Shown: one piece after another, positions 1 through 5,773 of the stretch
Layout: each line of letters opens with the position of its first letter
How positions within the stretch are numbered: position 1 is the stretch's first letter
Assembly (NCBI GenBank): GCA_030149995.1
Contig: JASLGV010000307.1
Span: 1-6,720 of the forward strand
Length of the DNA: 6,720 nt
From: Pedobacter sp.
Lineage (GTDB): Bacteria > Bacteroidota > Bacteroidia > Sphingobacteriales > Sphingobacteriaceae
Direction: 5' to 3'
Program-made: the position numbers and the translations under genes
The notes under the pieces: generated by a model
Databases searched by the model: none
Seen by the model: the letters and a program-made list of their open reading frames with translations, nothing else
Told to the model about the DNA's origin: nothing

Positions 1-3000
1 CTGTATAGCCTTTGTTTTCCGGTCAAAAACTGAAATTTCTTGATCGGTTAGTGCATCTTTTAAAGTTAACATCGCCCGACCATTAAGTATCTTCCCTGAT
101 AGGTTATTTAACCTGGCACTTAAAGAAATGGTATCGCCAACCCTGAAAAAGCGGGGTGCATTTGCGCTGATGGCCAATTGCTTTTGGGTAATGATTGTTT
201 TGGTTACAACAGTACTTTTTAAATCTTTTGTATGTACCAGGCCCATCATTTTATAACGTGTTAACGATTGTGGTACGGTAAAATCGATTTTAATTTCACC
301 ATTTTCGTCTGTTCTTAACTGCGGGTAAAAGAAAACTGTTTCTGAGAAATTCTTCCTGGTTTCTACATTACGGGGCATGTAAACAGGTTTACCATTTATA
401 ATCCGAATGCCTGTTTTTTCGTCGTATGAGTTAATAGATACAAAATCATAAACTTTATTATCTTCAGTAACAACAGCCTCTTTCCGGCTTTCCAGTCCGG
501 GTACAACAGCAGCAGAATAAGCAACAGGTGGTCTCACGCTCCCCCTTATTCTAATTTGCTCCCCCCCACCCGGATTACCAGCGCCAACCAGGGTTACTTC
601 ATTTAAGGCCGACCTGCTTTCTTCCAGTATAATATCCAAACGTTTATTTTTACCAACGCGCACCATTTTTGATTCAAAGCCTATGAAAACGACTCTAATC
701 TGATCTCCGGTCTTTGCAGCAATGCTGTAAATCCCCAAAGCATTCGTTACCGCGTTTGAATTGCCGCTTATCACTTGAACACCCGCTATAGCAAAACCAT
801 TTGCATCGGTTATTACCCCATATACATTGTTTCCCCCTTTAAGTGCTTCTAAATCCTTAATGGCTTTTTCTAAATTTCCCTTTTTGTTTTCGTTCTGTAA
901 TCTGGCTAAATAATTGTTATAAGCATGCGAGCGGTTGTATCCGTTAAAGACACTCAAATAATCGTCGTCATTTAAACGTTCATACCTCCTGTAATCTAAA
1001 TAGTAATATTTATTTCTGTTTAAAAACCAAAATTCAGTACTTGCTACAGCTGTATTTCTTCTAAAATTCCACTTCAAAAGATCATATTCAAACCTGTTAT
1101 CTGCTATCTGGTCCCAGTTCATACTTTTTAAATCATCCAGGGAGGCATCATACATGGTGGCCAGTAGCTCTGCCATTTGTTTTTCGCCTTTTTTACTTTT
1201 AACAGCCAGTTTCCAGCTTTCTTTTTCGCCAGGTTGTAACTTATCTCTAAAAGTCAAAAACTGCACGTCCAGCATTTTGTCCGGATCAATTATATTAACC
1301 CGTTGCAAAGAGTGATAAGTTTTACCATTATGTACCATCAAAAACTGTACGGCAAACTGATCTTTCCAGCTTGGATCAGGTTTGATTTTTAAAGATGTTT
1401 GACTGGTTGTAACCTCTAACCACTTCCGCTGTATAATACGGTCTTTATACAATACGTCGTAATAAATCTTAGAATTTGCATGGAAACCGGCCAACCTGAA
1501 TATGGCTTCTTCATTTTGATTGATATTGATTTTTTCCGGGAGCAACCATTCGCCCGTGCTTCTAATTTCTTTTAATTGCTCATTGTATACTCTTATAATC
1601 TGCTCTGTTTTTACCGTATCAGAAAATTCGTTCTTCGCTGTCAGAACGAGTTTATAATAACCTTCCCCGATAAACTTCGGATTAACCAATACATCTCCGG
1701 CGCCCATTTTTAAGGCTGTGATTTGATTGTAATTAAGTTTTGTTGAAGGCCAGTTTTTCGAATTTAGTTCGTCATTATATTCCTCATTTGGAAACCATTG
1801 CCGAAAATCAGCTTTACTCATGCTGTAATGCTCGGGTGTTTCACTAAAACTATTCGGCATTAACGGTCTGCCCGGTGCTTCGAGTTTATACCATTCGGCC
1901 TGTACACTGGCCTGTATAGGCTGACCATTAAGATTTAGAACACCAAAAGGAATACTATCCACCTGGTTACTTAAAAGTAAGTTTGCTGGTAACTGAACCG
2001 CCAGCTGAATATCTTTTTCACCTACATTAATCTGCCTGGTCTGTTTTCGGGTTTCGCCATTTACGTCGGTAACACTGGCGGTAATTTCATAACTAAAATT
2101 ACCATTACTTTTATCATCTTCTGCATAAAAACTAAATTCGAAACTGCCATCTTCTTTAGTTTTCACCGTGCCAAGCGCTACCTGCTTTGTTGTGCCATAC
2201 TTATTATAATAGCGCCCGTTAAACACTGATCTGCTTACTTTATATGTTACCTTTGCTTTACCGATTGTATAACCTGCATAAGCCATGGCTTTACCCTTAA
2301 CTTTTATACTATCCCTTAGTTTGTATTTTTGATTCAATGGATCAAAAACCACTTCAAAGCTGGGTCTTTTATATTCCTCAACCTGAACGTTTATACCACC
2401 CATGGATGAATAGATACTCATTTGACCATTTAGCTTGCCTAAAGGAACTGTAAAAGAACCATGAAAGGTGCCAAAATCGTTCGTAACAAAATTGCTTTCA
2501 GTAATTACTTTATCATTGCTGTCCTTAAAATAAACAGATAAATTTTCATTGGGTAAAATCCGGTTGCTATAATCTTCTGCAGACAACATTATGCCTTTAA
2601 AATAAACTGTCTGGCCCGGACGGTAAATTGGCCGGTCTGTGAAGAAGAGTACCTTTTTCTCTTTATTTAGCTCACCGTAATTAAAATTAAAAAAGCTTGT
2701 ATAAACAGAGTCCTTATTCTGCACCGCCAAAGCCCGGTAAATAGCTTGCTTGCTTATTCCTGTGGCATAACCATTTTTGTCTGTAACAATGCGTTGAACA
2801 GTAACATACCCCTTCTTATTATCCTGTCGTTTCTGCTCTTCTATGGCTACCTCTTTTAAGGGTTCGCCATTTGCATTAAGCAAGTGGTATTCCTGATGCG
2901 TGCCATCATCAGCCATTCTGTTTGACAAAACCAAATTACTTACACTAAATTTTACAGAATTATAAAGTGTATCGTATTTTTTTACCCCGGCACTACTCTG

Positions 3001-4395
3001 AAAAATTATGTAATAAGTACCTACCGGTAAAGGCTCTATTTTATCTAAAAAGGAGTGTTTTTTATAATCATCTGCTTTTGGTAAAATTACTTTCCACTCT
3101 TTAAAAGCTGTTCTTTTTCCAACAAAATCTGTAAAATCTTTTTTACCATAAATACCGCCAAATTCCAGATGAACCCGATAAATTTTCACAAGAACACTAT
3201 CTAAATTTTTATACCTGTATAGAATTTGTATTGGTTTGCCTGGCACATTTACAGCCTCTATTTCACTCCACAGAGATTTTTTCTTAATATCATCAATTAA
3301 ACCTTGTGCATTATTGGCTGCTATACTTGTGGGTGCTATTTTTTTTATTTCTTCTGCCCTGCTAACCAGACTCACATAATCAATGTTACGGTCTTTTTCT
3401 AATTTATCATTATTTCTATAATTGTAAATCGTATGTAACTGTTCCATCAAAACATCTCCCAACACATTTGGGTCTTTTTCATAATCAGCTATATGCTGCA
3501 ATGATTTTATATAAATCTGAGCCTTATTTTCATCATTATTTCTACTGTTAAAGTATTTCAGCCGCCTGAAATCTACATCACCTAAAGCAGCTATATTTTG
3601 CTTTTCCTGGTGATAGCGGATCAAATTCTGATAAATGGTTAAAATCGTTGAAGAGAATGAAGCGGAGTCTGCCGGATCTGACTTTTGTTTTAAAAATGTT
3701 TTATAATCGGCATACCAGATCGGATCATTAAAATTGATAAAGTCGTTACTACTGTTAATGCCGAGCGTATTGTTGCTTAATACATCAAGTGCCCGGTGCG
3801 CGAGCAAATCATATAAAGTAGGCCTTAAATATCTCGAATCTTCCTCTTTAATTAAAAGTTCGCCAATCTCATCTACCTGAGTATTCTGTAAAAGCGGTTC
3901 ATCTGATAAGGATGCTTTAAAAGCATTGACAATGGCTGTTGCAAAGCGATTGGTACTCCATGTTTTAATGTCTGTACTTTCGTCATTTAATATCGTGCTG
4001 CGATTATAGATCTTATAAAGATTGGCGCTGTAATATTTCCAGTATATTTCTGCGAGCAAAGATTGCAAAATACTTTTTGAGGGTTGGGGTGCCTCCTTTA
4101 TGTCTGCCTTAAGTCCTTCGAGTAAAACATCGAGTTCTTCTTCATTTAAATAGTTCTGAAACATAATCCGGTAAGAAATCGATTTAATTAATTCCGGTGT
4201 GTTTCCAGATTGACGTGCCTTTTTATTTAATGCGTCAATGAGTGGAAGGGCTTCTTTAGGTTTTGCATCTAACGCCAGAGAATCAATCACTTTAAACATT
4301 TTTTCGAAATCATATGCCTGTTTCTGCCCAAAACTTTTTGAAGCAGATATCATAAAAACAGCTATAAAAATGAGGGAACGGAAAGCTTTTACCAT
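1..4395 (-). CDS. Alpha-2-macroglobulin family protein with embedded carboxypeptidase-regulatory-like domain (C-terminus beyond left edge)
   Basis: The minus strand is open from an ATG at 4395-4393 to position 1 without a stop: 1465 codons, with the C-terminal part outside the window. Family members are large envelope proteins that trap proteases. Residues 1-24 form a Sec signal peptide (KAFRSLIFIAVFMISASKSFG, likely cleaved before QKQAY). There is no lipobox Cys, unlike the inner-membrane lipoprotein YfhM of E. coli. Residues 25-375 look mostly helical and unassigned; about 376-580 look beta-rich (MG1-like). The MG2 domain starts near 583 with FFTDRPIYRPGQ, MG3 near 673 with EEYKRPSFEV. The bait-region domain has LQPGEKESW (about 1053) and ATMYDASLD (M1081). 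A CarboxypepD_reg-like domain covers about 1188-1263 (VYGVITD, GIYSI, VVFIGFES). The alpha-2-macroglobulin core starts near 1348 (KNFSETVFFYPQL, TDENGEI). I found no Cys; any thioester motif would lie in the missing part. It is divergent from ribH. The family call is strong; protease trapping is inferred. Confidence 0.9.
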   Translation of the reverse strand, partial: MVKAFRSLIFIAVFMISASKSFGQKQAYDFEKMFKVIDSLALDAKPKEALPLIDALNKKARQSGNTPELIKSISYRIMFQNYLNEEELDVLLEGLKADIKEAPQPSKSILQSLLAEIYWKYYSANLYKIYNRSTILNDESTDIKTWSTNRFATAIVNAFKASLSDEPLLQNTQVDEIGELLIKEEDSRYLRPTLYDLLAHRALDVLSNNTLGINSSNDFINFNDPIWYADYKTFLKQKSDPADSASFSSTILTIYQNLIRYHQEKQNIAALGDVDFRRLKYFNSRNNDENKAQIYIKSLQHIADYEKDPNVLGDVLMEQLHTIYNYRNNDKLEKDRNIDYVSLVSRAEEIKKIAPTSIAANNAQGLIDDIKKKSLWSEIEAVNVPGKPIQILYRYKNLDSVLVKIYRVHLEFGGIYGKKDFTDFVGKRTAFKEWKVILPKADDYKKHSFLDKIEPLPVGTYYIIFQSSAGVKKYDTLYNSVKFSVSNLVLSNRMADDGTHQEYHLLNANGEPLKEVAIEEQKRQDNKKGYVTVQRIVTDKNGYATGISKQAIYRALAVQNKDSVYTSFFNFNYGELNKEKKVLFFTDRPIYRPGQTVYFKGIMLSAEDYSNRILPNENLSVYFKDSNDKVITESNFVTNDFGTFHGSFTVPLGKLNGQMSIYSSMGGINVQVEEYKRPSFEVVFDPLNQKYKLRDSIKVKGKAMAYAGYTIGKAKVTYKVSRSVFNGRYYNKYGTTKQVALGTVKTKEDGSFEFSFYAEDDKSNGNFSYEITASVTDVNGETRKQTRQINVGEKDIQLAVQLPANLLLSNQVDSIPFGVLNLNGQPIQASVQAEWYKLEAPGRPLMPNSFSETPEHYSMSKADFRQWFPNEEYNDELNSKNWPSTKLNYNQITALKMGAGDVLVNPKFIGEGYYKLVLTAKNEFSDTVKTEQIIRVYNEQLKEIRSTGEWLLPEKININQNEEAIFRLAGFHANSKIYYDVLYKDRIIQRKWLEVTTSQTSLKIKPDPSWKDQFAVQFLMVHNGKTYHSLQRVNIIDPDKMLDVQFLTFRDKLQPGEKESWKLAVKSKKGEKQMAELLATMYDASLDDLKSMNWDQIADNRFEYDLLKWNFRRNTAVASTEFWFLNRNKYYYLDYRRYERLNDDDYLSVFNGYNRSHAYNNYLARLQNENKKGNLEKAIKDLEALKGGNNVYGVITDANGFAIAGVQVISGNSNAVTNALGIYSIAAKTGDQIRVVFIGFESKMVRVGKNKRLDIILEESRSALNEVTLVGAGNPGGGEQIRIRGSVRPPVAYSAAVVPGLESRKEAVVTEDNKVYDFVSINSYDEKTGIRIINGKPVYMPRNVETRKNFSETVFFYPQLRTDENGEIKIDFTVPQSLTRYKMMGLVHTKDLKSTVVTKTIITQKQLAISANAPRFFRVGDTISLSARLNNLSGKILNGRAMLTLKDALTDQEISVFDRKTKAIQ
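607..834 (-). other. CarboxypepD_reg-like (beta-sandwich) domain inside the macroglobulin
   Basis: This encodes about residues 1188-1263 of the macroglobulin. The pattern VYGVITDANGFAIAGVQV, then NAVTNALGIYSI, then DQIRVVFIGFES and LDIILEES is the usual signature of the carboxypeptidase-regulatory-like domain at the N-terminus of Bacteroidota SusC/TonB-dependent receptors. It is followed by LNEVTLVGAG and IRIRGS (1281-1286, around 538-555), resembling the start of a TonB plug domain, but no complete plug or barrel follows: the reading frame returns to macroglobulin sequence by about residue 1348. The domain assignment comes from reading the motifs; its function here is unknown. Confidence 0.75.
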
Positions 4396-4401
4396 AAGGT
4401 T

Positions 4402-4426
4402 TTATGTTTTAGATGGGAAAACATAA
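4402..4426. repeat. Perfect 9-bp inverted repeat just upstream of the macroglobulin start
   Basis: TTATGTTTT (4402-4410) and AAAACATAA (4418-4426) are exact reverse complements separated by 7 bases (agatggg on the plus strand). On the minus strand the repeat ends 6 bases before the macroglobulin ATG, so a transcript starting upstream would carry an AU-rich hairpin next to its start codon. It could equally be a DNA operator for a dimeric regulator. The symmetry is seen directly; any role is inference. Confidence 0.5.
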
Positions 4427-4478
4427 CATTTTCCATAAATGGACAGATTTTAGATAAGTGTTAACGATTACTGCAATT

Positions 4479-4510
4479 TAAATATAATATTCTACTTTAA
4501 TTGATGCAAA
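4479..4510 (-). promoter_or_regulatory. Candidate Bacteroidota-type promoter for the macroglobulin gene
   Basis: On the minus strand TTTG (4510-4507) is followed after 20 bases by TATATTTA (4486-4479), which matches seven of the eight positions of the Bacteroidota -7 element TAnnTTTG. The spacing fits the class. Transcription would start near 4473 and give a leader of roughly 80 bases containing the inverted repeat at 4402-4426. The region is AT-rich, so a chance match is possible. Confidence 0.4.
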
Positions 4511-4523
4511 ACAGACCTGTAGC

Positions 4524-4554
4524 TTTTAACATTGCGTACTTAGCGTTATATTTG
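4524..4554 (+). promoter_or_regulatory. Candidate promoter abutting the ribH start
   Basis: TATATTTG at 4547-4554 matches TAnnTTTG exactly. A weak -33 partner (TTTT, 4524-4527, versus TTTG) lies 19 bases upstream. The element ends 4 bases before the ribH ATG at 4559, so transcription would begin at or within a few bases of the start codon. No Shine-Dalgarno sequence is present. Either ribH is transcribed as a leaderless or nearly leaderless mRNA, or the match is accidental and the true promoter lies further upstream. Confidence 0.4.
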
Positions 4555-4558
4555 TGAT

Positions 4559-5050
4559 ATGTCTACTCAATTAAAAAATTTATCCGATTTCTCACATACA
4601 ACCGTGCCTAATGGGGCAAACTATAAATTCGGTGTTGTGGTGGCAGAATGGAATGCTGAAATTACCGGTGCTTTGTACAATGGCGCATTAAAAACCTTGT
4701 TGGCAAATGGCGTTAAAGAAGAAAATATTCTTTCTGTATCGGTTCCGGGCAGTTTTGAGTTAACCAGTGCTGCAGAAATTCTGCTGAGCAAGAAAAAAGA
4801 TCTGGATGCGGTAATTTGCCTGGGTTGTGTAATACAGGGAGAAACCAAACATTTCGATTTTATATGCGATGCAGTTGCACAGGGACTTACCAATATCGGG
4901 ATTAAGCACAGTAAACCGGTTATTTTTGGTGTCTTAACCACCAATACACAAGAACAGGCACAAGACCGTGCGGGCGGTAAACATGGCAATAAAGGCGATG
5001 AAGCCGCTATAACAGCTATTAAAATGGCCGATTTTTCTGCACATATTTAA
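4559..5050 (+). CDS. ribH: 6,7-dimethyl-8-ribityllumazine synthase
   Basis: This enzyme (EC 2.5.1.78) condenses 5-amino-6-ribitylamino-uracil with 3,4-dihydroxy-2-butanone 4-phosphate to lumazine, the penultimate step of riboflavin synthesis, in the cytoplasm; family members form pentamers or 60-mer capsids. The 163 residues are the usual length. Visible motifs: [16 protein letters not shown] (29-44, substrate-ring Trp/Asn), VPGSFEL (62-68), [13 protein letters not shown] (90-102) with the probable catalytic H98, [12 protein letters not shown] (123-134), and the phosphate-binding region [11 protein letters not shown] (136-146) with R137. The start is secure: an in-frame TAG lies at 4541-4543 and the only other Met is near the C-terminus. 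It is divergent from the macroglobulin gene and has no other rib gene beside it in the window. I see no FMN riboswitch in the short upstream region. Confidence 0.97.
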   Translation: MSTQLKNLSDFSHTTVPNGANYKFGVVVAEWNAEITGALYNGALKTLLANGVKEENILSVSVPGSFELTSAAEILLSKKKDLDAVICLGCVIQGETKHFDFICDAVAQGLTNIGIKHSKPVIFGVLTTNTQEQAQDRAGGKHGNKGDEAAITAIKMADFSAHI

Positions 5051-5088
5051 CCTTATATTGTTAAAAGTATTTGTAAATTAGGGACTTC

Positions 5089-5117
5089 ATCCGGCTTGAG
5101 TTAAGCTCCATCCGGAT
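5089..5117. repeat. Short inverted/direct repeat after ribH
   Basis: ATCCGG (5089-5094) pairs with CCGGAT (5112-5117) around a 17-base loop, and CATCCGG also occurs as a direct repeat at 5088-5094 and 5109-5115. A smaller GCTT/AAGC stem (5094-5097 with 5103-5106) is an alternative fold. No T-run follows, so it is not a convincing intrinsic terminator for ribH. It could be a weak terminator, a processing structure, or chance. Confidence 0.3.
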
Positions 5118-5141
5118 TTACATAAATTTAACCGCTTAAAA

Positions 5142-5264
5142 ATGAAAAAAGTAGCCATTTTATTATTGGCGGTGTTTTGCAGCATCACCATTCTGGAATC
5201 TTGTTCTTCTAAATTATGTCCGGCCTATAGTTCGTATCCTGAAGGCAAACGCAGAAGAAATTAA
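5142..5264 (+). CDS. Small predicted lipoprotein, 40 residues
   Basis: ATG at 5142 opens a 40-codon frame ending in TAA at 5262-5264. It begins MKKVAILLLAVFCSIT, a classic lysine-rich n-region and hydrophobic core, followed by the lipobox-like LESC, which would be cleaved before C21. The mature peptide would be only 20 residues: SSKLCPAYSSYPEG and a strongly basic KRRRN tail. C26 in the CPAYS segment is a second cysteine. There is no Asp after the lipid Cys. I infer export and lipid anchoring; the function is unknown. Glu at position -2 of the lipobox is uncommon but tolerated. It lies 91 bases after ribH and 71 bases before ytxJ on the same strand, so co-transcription is possible. Its short length leaves some doubt, but the signal-peptide pattern is unlikely to be chance. 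Confidence 0.7.
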   Translation: MKKVAILLLAVFCSITILESCSSKLCPAYSSYPEGKRRRN

Positions 5265-5296
5265 TAAAGCAACCCACTTATCATTACATTTTCGTG

Positions 5297-5332
5297 TTTG
5301 ACTAACAATCAAAACGATTCTAATTATATTTT
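5297..5332 (+). promoter_or_regulatory. Weak promoter-like element before ytxJ
   Basis: TTTG (5297-5300) and TATATTTT (5325-5332, seven of eight positions of TAnnTTTG) lie 24 bases apart, slightly longer than usual. As before ribH, the second element ends only 3 bases before the start codon, which would give a near-leaderless transcript. The region is AT-rich, so this is a tentative call; ytxJ may instead be read from further upstream. Confidence 0.25.
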
Positions 5333-5335
5333 TTA

Positions 5336-5668
5336 ATGTCCTGGATCCAGCTAACATCCTTAGAGCAACTGAACGAAATTAAAAATGATGCAGGCTTCAG
5401 CCTGATATTCAAACACAGTACACGCTGTTCCATTAGTTTAATGGCCAAAAAAAATTTCGAATTGGATTGGTCTGTTATACCGGAATCTACTAAATTTTAT
5501 TTCCTGGATCTGATTGCCTACCGGGAAATCTCCAACCAGATTGCCGAAGTATTTCAGGTGGCTCATCAATCACCTCAGATTCTGCTAATCAAAAACGGAG
5601 ATTGCGTTTTGGAAGCCTCACACAGTGATATTTCTGCTGATGAGGTAGCTGAAGTAATCACTCAATAA
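5336..5668 (+). CDS. ytxJ: YtxJ-like bacilliredoxin (bacillithiol system redox-active protein)
   Basis: The 110-residue protein belongs to the YtxJ/BrxC family (thioredoxin-like fold, DUF2847), thought to act in the cytoplasm on protein-bacillithiol mixed disulfides. The signature is FKHSTRCSISLMAKKNFE (25-42), in which C31 of the TRCSIS motif is the predicted redox Cys and there is no second Cys two residues on, so it is a monothiol type. SPQILLIKNGDCVLEASHSDIS (79-100) carries the expected cis-proline (P80) and the last strands of the fold. A further cysteine, C90, lies in that strand segment; whether it acts as a resolving residue cannot be told. The length fits the family. The start is fixed by an in-frame TAA at 5321-5323. 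No bacillithiol synthesis gene is in the window. The family call is strong; the role in bacillithiol metabolism is by homology. Confidence 0.9.
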   Translation: MSWIQLTSLEQLNEIKNDAGFSLIFKHSTRCSISLMAKKNFELDWSVIPESTKFYFLDLIAYREISNQIAEVFQVAHQSPQILLIKNGDCVLEASHSDISADEVAEVITQ

Positions 5669-5737
5669 AATTCACCTCAAAGATCAGTTTTTAGTTCTAC
5701 CACCGGAATTGTCGGCAACATAGAATAATTCATATAA

Positions 5738-5766
5738 AAAGAGGTATCCTTTTCGAATACCTCTTT
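5738..5766. terminator. Bidirectional intrinsic terminator between ytxJ and mqo
   Basis: AAAGAGGTAT (5738-5747) pairs perfectly with ATACCTCTTT (5757-5766) across a 9-base loop, giving a 10-bp stem. On the plus strand the stem runs into CTTTTT (5767-5772). On the minus strand it runs into a T-rich tail (TTTTTATAT counting the stem end). Lying between two convergent genes, 8 bases beyond the mqo stop and about 70 bases after the ytxJ stop, it should end transcripts from both sides. Confidence 0.88.
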
Positions 5767-5773
5767 CTTTTTA

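Noticed and set aside
526..606. A TonB-dependent receptor gene fragment or gene fusion by frameshift
   Set aside because: The plug-like stretch is short, the reading frame is uninterrupted, and macroglobulin motifs continue on both sides, so it is an internal domain and not a broken receptor gene.
4238..4426. Plus-strand open frame of 62 codons
   Set aside because: It lies almost wholly antisense to the start of the macroglobulin gene, which has a signal peptide and a clear family match. The predicted peptide has no recognisable features.
4396..4558. FMN riboswitch upstream of ribH
   Set aside because: The region is only 163 bases and AT-rich, and I see none of the conserved GC-rich FMN-element segments.
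4621..4989. Minus-strand open frame of 122 codons
   Set aside because: It is entirely antisense within ribH, whose motifs are unambiguous. The cysteine- and proline-rich product looks like a translation shadow.
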